A model generated the notes under the pieces. It did not search any database and was not told the origin of the DNA. It saw nothing but the letters and a program-made list of their open reading frames with translations. The position numbers were made by a program, and so were the translations under genes. DNA of 64,000 bases. Origin: Arthrobacter sp. KBS0703. Its GTDB lineage: Bacteria; Actinomycetota; Actinomycetes; Actinomycetales; Micrococcaceae. Positions 9,404-17,701 of this stretch are shown one piece after another. Within the stretch, counting starts at the first letter, position 1, and each line of letters starts with the position of its first letter. The stretch covers positions 1,984,001 through 2,048,000 of the forward strand of contig NZ_MVDG02000001.1 in the NCBI RefSeq assembly GCF_002008315.2. Reading direction: 5' to 3'.

Positions 9404-11295
9404 GCGGCGTCAACGAATCTGCCACCACCCGCGTGACGGCGGCACTCACCGCCATCGACGCCGTCGACCGGCCCGAGATCTGGATCAAGGTCCGCAGCCG
9501 CGACGACCTTCTGGCAGAGGCCGCACGCATTGACGCCGCACTGGAGGCCGGCACCGAACTGCCGCTGGCCGGACTCCTGCTGGCGGTCAAAAACAATGTG
9601 GACGTCGCCGGAGTGATCACGACGGCGGGGTGCCCCGGTTTCGGCTACGAGCCCGCGGAAGATGCCGTGGCAGTGGCGCGGCTGCGTGCCGCCGGCGCCC
9701 TCGTGCTGGGCTCAACGAACCTGGACCAGTTTGCCACCGGCCTCGTGGGAACCCGGAGCCCGTACGGCGCAGTCCGCGATGCGCGGCGGCCGGAGCGGAT
9801 CTCGGGCGGCTCCAGTTCGGGGTCCGCCGTGGCCGTGTCTCTGGGACTCGTGGACATCGCCATCGGAACGGATACCGCCGGCTCCGGCCGGGTCCCGGCC
9901 GGGCTGCAGGGAATCGTGGGAATCAAGCCCACCCTGAACGTGGTGTCGACGGCGGGAATGGTGCCCGCCTGCCGGTCCTGGGACACCGCCACCATCCTTG
10001 CCCGTGACCTGGATACCGCGGAACTGGCCATGGGGATCATGGCCGGGGAATCGCGGACGTGGCCTGCGGACATCCGCCTGGCCGCACCCGCACGGCCGCG
10101 GGTGGCCTACCCGGCGGCGCTCCCGGCACTGCCGGATGCATGGGCTGCCGAGTTCGGCGCCCAGATCGAGCGGCTGCGCTCAACCGGAGTTGACGCCGAG
10201 CCGATCGAACTGGACGTCTTCCTCCAGGCGGCCAGGCTGCTGTACGACGGCGCCCTCGTGGCCGAACGCCATGCCGCCGTCGGAAACTTCATCGACGCCG
10301 CGCTTGCCAGTGCCGGGTCCGGAGGAGGGTCCGCCGTCGGGCTGGACCCAACGGTCACCGGCATCATCAGCGCGGCGGGCCGCGTGCCCGCCCACCAATA
10401 TGTCAGCGATACCGCGGCACTGGAGGAGCTACGCCGGGAAGCCCTGTCCCGGCTCGCGGGATTTGATGCCCTCATCGTGCCCACTACGCCATTTCACCCA
10501 ACGCTGGCCGAGGTTGCGGCCGACCCGGTGGGAGTCAACTCAAGAATGGGAACCTACACTAACTTCTGCAACCTTTTCGACATGTGCGCAGTGGCGGTGC
10601 CCGCCGGTACCGTCGCAGACGCCAAAGGCGATGGAGTCGCCCAGTTCGGCTTGACCGTGGTGGGGAAGACGTTCGACGACGGCGTCGTGGCCGACATCGC
10701 CCGAAGGATCGAGGCAACACCCGACCTCCCGGCCCTGTTTGCCTCCGGTGCTGCACCAAACCGAGCCTCAGCATGCCGGCTGCCGTGGCCCGTGGCTGCC
10801 GGCTCGGCGGCAGTGCCGCTCGTGGTGGTTGGCGCCCACCGCAAAGGCCAGCCGCTTGTCCACGAACTGGAGGGTCGTGGCGCACACTGGGATGGTCAGG
10901 TTCGTATGGCTCCCCGATACAGGATGGTTGCGCTGGACACACAGCCCGCCAAACCGGGCGTTGTGCGTTCCGACAATGGGGCAGAACTGGTGGCAGAGCG
11001 GTGGCTGCTGTCCGAGGCCGCCCTTGGTTCTTTCCTCTCCGGGCTCCCCGAGCCCATGATGCTTGGATCTGTGCTGCTCAGTGACGGGTCGTCAGCGGTG
11101 GGTTTCGCCTGCGATGCCGTCGCGGCATCCTCTGGCCGGGACATCACACACTTCGGTGACTGGCTGGCCGCCCAGGCCGCTGAGCTGGAAGCAGATCCCT
11201 TGCCCTCCTCTGCGGCAGCAGACAGCGTTGGACGCGGCATCTGGCTCGAGGCGGGCAAGGCACTGGTCAGGGGCCTACAGCGGGGGCACCGGTAA
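9400..11295 (+). CDS. atzF: Allophanate hydrolase
   Basis: 631 residues, full length for AtzF with its C-terminal extension. The amidase-signature catalytic triad is visible: Lys in LLLAVKNNVDVAG (about residue 67), the Ser-rich ISGGSSSGSAVAV (about 140), and the nucleophile region GTDTAGSGRVPAG (about 165). After about residue 460 comes the family's C-terminal domain (VPLVVVGAHRKGQPL, LSGLPEPMMLGSVLLSDGSS). It splits allophanate into carbon dioxide and ammonia, the last step of carboxylase-dependent urea or guanidine breakdown in the cytoplasm. Its start overlaps the carboxylase stop by four bases. No terminator is obvious downstream. Confidence 0.95.
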   Translation: MSGVNESATTRVTAALTAIDAVDRPEIWIKVRSRDDLLAEAARIDAALEAGTELPLAGLLLAVKNNVDVAGVITTAGCPGFGYEPAEDAVAVARLRAAGALVLGSTNLDQFATGLVGTRSPYGAVRDARRPERISGGSSSGSAVAVSLGLVDIAIGTDTAGSGRVPAGLQGIVGIKPTLNVVSTAGMVPACRSWDTATILARDLDTAELAMGIMAGESRTWPADIRLAAPARPRVAYPAALPALPDAWAAEFGAQIERLRSTGVDAEPIELDVFLQAARLLYDGALVAERHAAVGNFIDAALASAGSGGGSAVGLDPTVTGIISAAGRVPAHQYVSDTAALEELRREALSRLAGFDALIVPTTPFHPTLAEVAADPVGVNSRMGTYTNFCNLFDMCAVAVPAGTVADAKGDGVAQFGLTVVGKTFDDGVVADIARRIEATPDLPALFASGAAPNRASACRLPWPVAAGSAAVPLVVVGAHRKGQPLVHELEGRGAHWDGQVRMAPRYRMVALDTQPAKPGVVRSDNGAELVAERWLLSEAALGSFLSGLPEPMMLGSVLLSDGSSAVGFACDAVAASSGRDITHFGDWLAAQAAELEADPLPSSAAADSVGRGIWLEAGKALVRGLQRGHR

Positions 11296-11561
11296 GTTCA
11301 ACTGAAGTGGGGCAGTACCTCCATTACTTCAATCTTGGGTCAGAGCAGTCGTCCCACTTCCTTGGAACGGAGACTGTTCAGCGCCCGCCAGTCCCCTACG
11401 CGGTAAGTGGCGGGAGCCCGCGTAATTTCCGTGTCTCATAGGTTGTTCCAAAAGTCGCGTCTCAGACGAGCGTGCGGAAGCAACTTTCTATACGGTGCGG
11501 GTCGTAGCATTGGGCGTATGAAGGTTGGTAACGTCCAGGGCCACTTAGGGCGGAAACGCCA

Positions 11562-11993
11562 ATGACCGGTGACAGGGACCGGGATGCTTCAAGGCGCCCG
11601 CGGCAAGCCCGGCCACGCGACGCTCTTGGGCGGCCGCTGCCGTACGGAAGCGCCGGCGTCGAGCCGGTCTCGGAGGAGCCACTGCCACCGGCGCAGACGT
11701 TGGTCTCGGCCCGGAGTCTGGTGGAAGCTGGCCGCCCGTTCGCCGCCCATGAGGTACTCGAGGCCCGCTGGAAAGCTGGGCCGGCAGAAGAACGCAACCT
11801 GTGGCAAGGTCTCGCCCAGATCTGTGTCGGACTCACCCACGCCGCCCGGGGGAACAGCGTTGGCGCGGTCCGGCTCTTCGAGCGCGGCGCGGCCCGACTC
11901 GAGGAGTACGGTTCCGGCGAAGGGCCGACCTACGGGCTCGACTTGTCGGCCGTTGTGAATTGCGCCCGTGATCGCATGCGTACCGGCCGCTGA
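11562..11993 (+). CDS. DUF309-family protein
   Basis: 143 residues. The central segment SLVEAGRPFAAHEVLEARWK, followed by WQGLAQICVGLTHAARGN, is the signature of DUF309, a small helical family of unknown function that has the conserved pattern H-E-V-x-E-x-x-W. The basic N-terminal 25 residues are not conserved in the family and may be an over-extended start. It stands alone between the guanidine operon and a reductase gene on the opposite strand. No function can be assigned. Confidence 0.75.
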   Translation: MTGDRDRDASRRPRQARPRDALGRPLPYGSAGVEPVSEEPLPPAQTLVSARSLVEAGRPFAAHEVLEARWKAGPAEERNLWQGLAQICVGLTHAARGNSVGAVRLFERGAARLEEYGSGEGPTYGLDLSAVVNCARDRMRTGR

Positions 11994-12235
11994 ATCGGGG
12001 ATCGGCATCCTCGCGCCAGGCGGCTGATTCACCATTTCCGGGGACTGCTGGGGGTGTATTTCTCCCATATGGGGAAGCACCGCCGACCCCTTTGTCTTCA
12101 AAACCAATGAATTCTCAGGACTCCTCCCGCGCTGACGCCACCCGTCATCTGCACGGCCGTGGGGGTCCTCTTAGACGGTCCTCCACCGCGAGACATTCCA
12201 GCCCCAGAAGGAGCAGCAGTAGGACCACCGGGGAT

Positions 12236-12853
12236 CTACGCTCCCGGCTCGTATGTCCCGTACCTGGGAAGACCCGCCAACTCATAGACGTGAACTGCCA
12301 AGCCGCCCGGCGTCGTCTCATTGCTGATCACCCGCAGCCCAGCCGCGGCGCCTCCCTCAGGAAAGAGTCGCCGGCCATTGCCCAACACGACCGGCGCGAT
12401 CACCAGGCGCAACTCGTCGAGCAGCCCTGCGGCCAAAAGCGACTGGGCCAAGGTAGCACTGCCGTGAATCTGCAACTCCCGGCCGGACTGCTGCTTTAGT
12501 TCAGAGACTTGCGCGGCAATTTCTCCCGACAGGATCGTCGTCGGAGCCCAATCCGCTGTCTTCAGGCTGCGGGAGGCAACGTACTTTGGGAGTCCATTCA
12601 TCTTTTCCGTGAACGGATCATCAGGGTCGGTAATCCGCGGCCAGTCCCGCGAAAAGTTGTCGTAGGTACGACGGCCAAACAGCAACGCATCGGCCTGGCC
12701 CAGCCAGTTCGCGGCCAGTTTCACGAACTCCCCGTCCAGGTGCGGCACGAACCAACCTCCCTTGTTGAATCCGTCGCTGGTGTCCTCATCTGGGGATCCA
12801 GGACCCTGGGAAACACCATCCAGGGTCAGGAACTGCGTCAGTGTTAGTTTCAT
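12236..12853 (-). CDS. Dihydrofolate reductase/RibD C-terminal-like reductase
   Basis: 205 residues. It begins KLTLTQFLTLDGVSQGPGSP and includes LLFGRRTYDNFSRDWP and GRELQIHGSATLAQSLLAAG followed by DELRLVIAPVVLGNGRRLF, all typical of the widespread RibD_C/DHFR-fold family of actinobacterial 'dihydrofolate reductase family' proteins. These bind NADPH; most have no proven substrate and should not be equated with true FolA. The start ATG has a purine-rich AGGGGGGATAG upstream. It is monocistronic and points toward the DUF309 gene. Confidence 0.85.
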   Translation of the reverse strand: MKLTLTQFLTLDGVSQGPGSPDEDTSDGFNKGGWFVPHLDGEFVKLAANWLGQADALLFGRRTYDNFSRDWPRITDPDDPFTEKMNGLPKYVASRSLKTADWAPTTILSGEIAAQVSELKQQSGRELQIHGSATLAQSLLAAGLLDELRLVIAPVVLGNGRRLFPEGGAAAGLRVISNETTPGGLAVHVYELAGLPRYGTYEPGA

Positions 12854-13530
12854 CGTCTATCCCCCCTCTCGGTACTTGAACTCGTCCGGCCTCAACGCTA
12901 CCCGCGTGCCTTTGGATGCCTGGCCATGTTCCTTTCGCGTCCAGAATCACAAACTGCCAAAGCAGCCGAAAGTTTAGCCCCGCAGCTGTATCCCGTCAGC
13001 GAACAAACCCCGAAATCGAGCGCTTCGTCACGTCCGCATGGGGCCTGCAGGGCTTCCGGCATCAAGTGTCCGTAGACCTGCTCTGTCGTCCGGGGGGCAG
13101 TGTGACTGACCCCGCGGCCCGGACACCCATAGGGGTCGTTGTGTAAAGTTGTTGCCTCAGGCAATTGAGCTGGCGGCGCCTGCACGGCCGACATTCCCGG
13201 GGCTCCGATACGCCGGCGATATCTGGTGGATAACCGGAAGGCACTTCTTCACAGGTCCCTGATCAATCCCGGCGGCGTCGCAGGGTTTTCCGGCTCCTCG
13301 AAATGTCAGCACCCCGCCCCTACGACGGTCAACCCCAGTCGAAGGAACAGGTGGTCTCAGGTGAACGAACAAGGCAGTGGACGGGTCAGTGTATCTAGCT
13401 GGTGAGTCAATGTTGAGATGAGTGTCCAGCTTCCCTCAGGTTCTGTCCCGCTCACCCGCGAAGGACTACGATTCTGCCGGTCGGCTGGGGCAGCGCCTTC
13501 TCTGACAACAACTGAAACGAGGAAACAGAC
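12854..13530. other. Gene-poor stretch with a scrap of tyrosine recombinase
   Basis: Apart from the integrase-like scrap at 13015-13089, I see no intact gene. Codon use and frames look like decayed mobile DNA between the reductase and a frameshifted small gene. The stretch upstream of 13530 carries the GAGGA ribosome site of that small gene. Confidence 0.45.
13015..13089 (-). pseudogene. Fragment of the C-terminus of a phage-type (tyrosine) integrase
   Basis: The minus strand reads TTEQVYGHLMPEALQ. This matches the region around the catalytic tyrosine of tyrosine recombinases, usually of the form T-T-x-x-Y-G-H-L-x-P-E. Nothing upstream in the same frame supports the Arg and His-x-x-Arg catalytic boxes, so only this scrap survives. 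It suggests an old integrated element in this gene-poor interval. The match is short, so confidence is limited. Confidence 0.4.
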
Positions 13531-13535
13531 ATGTA

Positions 13536-13881
13536 ATGCCTGCCATGGTTCGCGCCCATCCTTCCCGGCAAACTTGAGGCCTTCAAGGAACTGGACGCCG
13601 AGACCCAAGGACCCCGGAAGGAAGAATTTCGGCTGTCTCGGCAGCGGATGGGGATTGTCCGGGACGTGGTCAGCCATATGGCTACGCCTCAAGGCGATTT
13701 CGCCTGCATCTTCCGGGAGGGGGAGGACATCGCCATGGCTTTACGAATGGCCGCCACCTCCGAGGATCCCTTCGATGAGTGGTTCCGTAGCAAGATCGCC
13801 GAGATTCGTGGCATTACGCCAGACATGCTCCAGGGACCGCCTCCCGCCACGTTATATGTGGACTACCGGGCAGACGGCTGA
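13536..13881 (+). pseudogene. Small conserved protein with an early frameshift
   Basis: From about 13546 one frame reads WFAPILPGKLEAFKELDAET, then MGIVRDVVSHMATPQGDFAC, FREGEDIAMALRMAATSEDP and DEWFRSKIAEIRGIT up to a stop at 13881. That is a coherent protein of about 115 residues resembling small actinobacterial proteins of the DUF6176-like or monooxygenase-like ferredoxin fold. The likely start is the ATG at 13536 (ATGCCTGCC), which is out of frame with the rest by one base; removing the A at 13545 would give MPAWFAPILPGK. A GAGGA ribosome site lies at about 13519. It is either a one-base insertion mutation or a sequencing error. Confidence 0.55.
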
Positions 13882-14129
13882 ACTAGGACATCGGGACGGC
13901 CCTGCCCGACACTTGCAACGACGCTCGGCCTTGGCGGACGCGGACGAGGACGAGCTGGTCAGACAGACAGCGGTCTACCTTGCCGAACGCCAGCCCGTCG
14001 AGGACTTCCCGCCAATGCTTGACCTTCTCGAGGTTGATGGCCAGCTACGAGGACTACCCCGAACACATCCGGCATCGGCTCGGCCCCTAGCTGTACTGAG
14101 TCAGGACGTTGGTTACATCGTGAATAGGT

Positions 14130-14183
14130 GAAGACCTCTTAGGTTGGTGGTTACCACACACAGCCAACGACTAAGAGGTCTTC
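14130..14183 (+). promoter_or_regulatory. 13-bp perfect inverted repeat just before the transposase start
   Basis: GAAGACCTCTTAG (14130-14142) and CTAAGAGGTCTTC (14171-14183) are perfect reverse complements separated by 28 bases. The right arm ends immediately before the ATG at 14184 and contains the only purine-rich AAGAGG that could serve as a ribosome site. In mRNA the stem would hide that site, a plausible brake on transposase translation, especially on read-through transcripts that enter from outside. This role is inferred from position. Confidence 0.6.
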
Positions 14184-15163
14184 ATGATCCACCGTAATGC
14201 CCGCCTGACCCCGACCGGTAGACGGATCCTTGTCGAACGCGTCCTGAACGGCCGTCCGATTGCCCATGTGGCCAAAGAACTGGGCATCTCGCGGACCTGC
14301 GCCCACCGCTGGATTAGCCGCTACCGGGCCCACGGCTGGGAAGGGCTGCAGGACCGCAGCTCCAGACCAAAGTCATGCCCGCACGCCACTCCGGGGAAAG
14401 TCGTTGCCGAGGTCCTGACAAAACGCGTAGAGCACCGCGAGGGGCCGGCCAATCTGGCATTGCGTTGCGGGGTCAGCGCCCGGACGGTCTCTCGGATTCT
14501 GGCCCGTGCCGGCATGCCGCGGCTGTGGGACCTGGACCCGGTGACCGGGGCCCGGATCCGCGCTTCCCGTGCCACTGGCCGCCGCTATGAACGCGACGGC
14601 CCGGGGGACATGATCCACGTCGACGTCAAGAAACTCGGGCGGATCCCCGAGGGCGGAGGCTGGCGGGCCGACCCTTCCCAGGGCCCGGCTAACCACCGCA
14701 GATCACACCAGAAGCTGGGTTTCGACTACGTCCACGTGGCCGTCGATGACTACACCCGCTTCGCCTACGCCGAGGTCCTTCCCGACGAGAAGGGCCCGAC
14801 CTGCGCCGGATTCCTCACCAGAGCTGCGGCCGCCATGGCCGCCAACGGGGCGCCGGTCAAACGGGTCATGACCGACAACGCATTCGCCTACCGGCTCTCC
14901 CGCGATTTCCAGGACGCCCTAACTGCGCTGGGCGCTAAACACATCCTGATCAAACCCCGGCATCCCTGGCAAAACGGCAAAGCAGAACGCTTCAACCGCA
15001 GCGCACCCTGCAGGAAGGCTGGGCCTACCGGCAACCATTCACGTCCAACCAGGCGCGCACCGACGCCCTGCAGCCATGGCTAAACTTCTACAACAACCAC
15101 CGGCCCCACGGCAGCCTCGGAGGCAAGCCACCCATCAGCAGGTGCAACCAACCTACTGGCTGA
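14184..15163 (+). pseudogene. IS481-family transposase, frameshifted near the C-terminus
   Basis: The N-terminal helix-turn-helix is clear (GRPIAHVAKELGISRTCAHR, residues about 24-45). An rve integrase core follows, with HVAVDDYTRFAYAE, MTDNAFAYR and WQNGKAERFNR supplying the Asp-Asp-Glu catalytic residues. At about 14997-15002 five extra bases (AGCGC within CCGCAGCGCACCC) shift the frame. The expected tail LQEGWAYRQPF, WLNFYNNHRPHGSLGGKPP continues in another frame to a stop at about 15163. The in-frame product would end at 15083 with an aberrant tail. The catalytic residues precede the break, but loss of the conserved tail probably inactivates it. Confidence 0.85.
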
Positions 15164-15325
15164 GTACAACTAGGGCTCGCCGCAGTCATTCGACGACCGG
15201 CGTCGTTCGGGATCGCCGAGGCGCTGCCGTGGCGCCGGAACGCTCAGGCGTACCCGCACCGTTGCTGCGACCCTGGGCTAGTGCTGAGCCGTTTCCGTGA
15301 GACGTGACCTTGACCTGCTAAAGTT

Positions 15326-15343
15326 GTGTTGAAATTCCAACAC
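15326..15343. promoter_or_regulatory. DeoR-type operator, copy 1
   Basis: GTGTTG-AAATTC-CAACAC is a perfect 6-bp inverted repeat with a 6-bp spacer, placed 53 bp before the phosphohexomutase start at 15396. Near-identical sites lie at 18528-18545 and 19770-19787, each in front of a gene of the sulfoquinovose module. The three share GTGTTG and ATTCCAACA. The DeoR protein encoded at 17698-18480 is the natural candidate to bind them. Confidence 0.75.
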
Positions 15344-15395
15344 TCCGTGTTCGCATAGCTACTAATGCACATGGCCACGACTTCCCGGGAGCAAT

Positions 15396-16784
15396 ATGGA
15401 CCTGTCACCGTCCTTCAAGGCCTATGACGTGAGGGGCCTCGTCGGCGTTTCCATCAGTGAGGAAAGCGCCGAAGCAGTGGGCGCCGCGTTTGTGGACGTG
15501 CTGGGCCTGTCCGGCCAGACCATCGCCTGCGGAGGGGACATGCGGCCCTCTTCACCCGGCTTCAGCGGCGCCTTTGCGGCGGGTGCTGCCCGGCGCGGTG
15601 CGGACGTGAAGTCCCTGGGCCTTATCTCCACCGATGAGCTTTACTACGTGTGCGGCGCCCTGGACATAGCCGGGGCCATTTTCACCGCGAGCCATAACCC
15701 CGCGGAATACAACGGGATCAAGATGGCCAAGGGCGGCGCCGTCCCGGTTTCCGCAGAAACCGGGCTCACGGCCATACGGGATCTGGCCCAGCAGTATGTC
15801 GACCGCGGGATCCCCGCAGCCGCGGCCCAGGGCACCGTGTCCACGCTTGACGTGCTCGCGGGTTACGCCGGAAAGCTCCGCTCGCTCGTGCCCTTGAATG
15901 CCGTCCGGCCGCTGAAGGTGGTGGTGGACGCCGGCAACGGCATGGCGGGCCTGACCGTTCCCGCGGTCCTTGGGGACCAGTTCCACCCTGCTTTGCCGCT
16001 CACTGTTGTGCCGCTGTACTTCGAGCTCGACGGGACGTTCCCCAACCATCCTGCCAACCCCCTTGAGCCGGAGAACCTTCGCGACCTGCAAGCCGCCGTC
16101 ATCGCCCACGGCGCCGATATTGGCCTGGCCTTCGACGGCGACGCCGACCGCTGCTTCGTGGTCGACGAGAACGGAAGGCCAGTCACGCCGTCGGCCGTTA
16201 CGGCATTGATTGCCGTCCGGGAGATCCGCCGCGCCCAGGCCGCCGGGGAAGCCGAACCGGTGATCATCCACAACCTGATCACGTCGCGCGCGGTGCCGGA
16301 AATTGTTGCCGCCGCGGGCGGACGACCGGTCCGGACCCGGGTGGGGCATTCCTTTATCAAGGCTCGGATGGCCGAGGAGGGCGCCGTGTTCGGCGGCGAA
16401 CACTCGGCCCACTACTACTTCCGCGACTTCTACAACGCGGACACGGGCATGCTTGCCGCCATGCACGTCCTGGCCGCCCTCGGCGAGCAGGAGCGGCCCT
16501 TGTCCGAACTGGCCCGCGAGTTCGACCCGTACGCGGCCAGCGGCGAAATCAACTCATCCGTTGACGGCGTCGACGGCAAGGTGGCGGACGTGCGGGCCAG
16601 CTACGCGAACGGTGCCGTAATCGATGAACTCGACGGGCTCAGCGTCAGCAGCGAGGCCGGGGACTGGTGGTTCAACCTGAGGGCCTCCAACACGGAGGAA
16701 CTGCTGCGGCTTAACGTCGAAGCCGCCGACACCGCCACCATGGCCCAGGTGCGCGACGCCGTCCTCCAGCAGATCCGGGCCTAG
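15396..16784 (+). CDS. manB: Phosphomannomutase/phosphoglucomutase
   Basis: 462 residues, standard for the alpha-D-phosphohexomutase family. It starts FKAYDVRGLVG; the phosphoserine loop is FTASHNPAEYNGIKMAK (about residues 95-111), the metal-binding loop is FDGDADRCF (about 246), the sugar-specificity loop is GGEHSAHYYFRD (about 330), and RASNTEELLRLNVEA binds phosphate. It interconverts 6- and 1-phosphohexoses. A GGGAGCAAT ribosome site precedes the ATG. An operator of the sulfoquinovose regulon sits just upstream. As sulfoquinovose yields only dihydroxyacetone phosphate for growth, the enzyme may support cell-wall sugar synthesis under those conditions; that is inference. Confidence 0.9.
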   Translation: MDLSPSFKAYDVRGLVGVSISEESAEAVGAAFVDVLGLSGQTIACGGDMRPSSPGFSGAFAAGAARRGADVKSLGLISTDELYYVCGALDIAGAIFTASHNPAEYNGIKMAKGGAVPVSAETGLTAIRDLAQQYVDRGIPAAAAQGTVSTLDVLAGYAGKLRSLVPLNAVRPLKVVVDAGNGMAGLTVPAVLGDQFHPALPLTVVPLYFELDGTFPNHPANPLEPENLRDLQAAVIAHGADIGLAFDGDADRCFVVDENGRPVTPSAVTALIAVREIRRAQAAGEAEPVIIHNLITSRAVPEIVAAAGGRPVRTRVGHSFIKARMAEEGAVFGGEHSAHYYFRDFYNADTGMLAAMHVLAALGEQERPLSELAREFDPYAASGEINSSVDGVDGKVADVRASYANGAVIDELDGLSVSSEAGDWWFNLRASNTEELLRLNVEAADTATMAQVRDAVLQQIRA

Positions 16785-17701
16785 CGGCCCAACACCACGT
16801 TCACCGGTTCCTCGCCCGCCAGCAGCAACGAGATCTGCTGCCTGACCAGCCGGACCATCCGCGGGAACATCGCCGAGCTCGCCCCGCCCACGTGCGGGGT
16901 GATGAGCACGCCGGGAGTGGTCCACAGCGGGTGGCTGGCCGGCAGCGGCTCGGGGTCGGTGACGTCCAGGGCGGCCCGCAGCCGCCCGGACGACGTTTCG
17001 GCCCGCAGGGCATCCGTGTCAGCCACCGGGCCTCGGGCCACATTCACCAGCAGCGCTCCGTCCGGCATCGCGGCCAGGAACTTCCGGTCCACCAGCTGGT
17101 GCGTGAGCTCACTCAAGGGGACACTGACCACCACGATGTCGTGCAGCGGCAACTGTTCATACAGCGCATCGATCCCGTGGATCCGGCCCCGCTCATCGTC
17201 CCGCTCCCCGCTGGCCATCCGCGTCACTTGCGTTTCGAACGGCAGGAGCGTGGCCTCGATGGCCTTCCCCACTCCCCCGTAGCCCACCAGCAGCACGCGT
17301 CGGTCCGCAAGGCTGGGCCGCTGGATGTTGTCCCAGGTCCCGGACGCCTGGTTCCGCACGAAGTCGGGCATCCCGCGCTGGCTGGCGATCATCATGCCCA
17401 CGGCGAGTTCCGCCGTGGACGTCTCGTGGACCCCGGCCGCATTGGCGAAAACACAACCGTCGGGCAGGACGGCAGCCACGCCGTCATAGCCGATCGACTG
17501 GCTCTGCACCAGCCCCACCTCAACGCCGTCCAGCGCGGCCAGCGCCGCTGGCTTGCCCATGTAGGGCGGCACCAGCAGGTCTAAACGGCCCGACGGCGGC
17601 GGTCCGCTAAGGTCCCACAGGACAAACTCGACGCCGGCAATCGGATCGAGCGCGTCCAGCATCTTCCGGTCGGGCAGGGCCACCCGCAGCGGCACGCTCA
17701 C
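16781..17701 (-). CDS. D-isomer-specific 2-hydroxyacid dehydrogenase
   Basis: 306 residues with a GTG start that overlaps the DeoR stop (GTGA). The NAD-binding fold has VLLVGYGGVGKAIEATLLPF (about residues 140-160). The catalytic Arg is in NVARGPVADTDAL, the Glu in VTDPEPLP and the His in ITPHVGGAS, the order seen in glyoxylate/hydroxypyruvate reductases. It should oxidise or reduce a 2-hydroxyacid/2-oxoacid pair in the cytoplasm. Its stop codon overlaps the convergent phosphohexomutase stop (CTAG, 16781-16784). Cotranscription with the DeoR gene suggests a role in sulfosugar use, for example on glycerate, hydroxypyruvate or sulfolactate, but the substrate is unknown. Confidence 0.85.
   Translation of the reverse strand: MSVPLRVALPDRKMLDALDPIAGVEFVLWDLSGPPPSGRLDLLVPPYMGKPAALAALDGVEVGLVQSQSIGYDGVAAVLPDGCVFANAAGVHETSTAELAVGMMIASQRGMPDFVRNQASGTWDNIQRPSLADRRVLLVGYGGVGKAIEATLLPFETQVTRMASGERDDERGRIHGIDALYEQLPLHDIVVVSVPLSELTHQLVDRKFLAAMPDGALLVNVARGPVADTDALRAETSSGRLRAALDVTDPEPLPASHPLWTTPGVLITPHVGGASSAMFPRMVRLVRQQISLLLAGEEPVNVVLGR

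Larger units (their letters stand above)
14091..15169 (+). mobile_element. IS481-family insertion sequence
   Basis: The ends are imperfect inverted repeats of 25 bp, 14092-14116 and 15144-15168, both starting TGTACT and sharing GTTGGTT; I count 21 of 25 matching positions. CTAG flanks both sides (14087-14090 and 15170-15173). This fits the NCTAGN target preference known for IS481 of Bordetella, so it is probably the target duplication. The element is about 1.08 kb and holds one transposase gene broken by a frameshift. The ends thus define a complete but probably inactive copy that could still be moved in trans. Confidence 0.85.

Noticed and set aside
13884..14090. Possible protein scrap (DEDELVRQTAVYLAERQPVED) left of the IS481 element
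   Set aside because: Short and compatible with several helical families; it could be a regulator C-terminus, but nothing confirms it.
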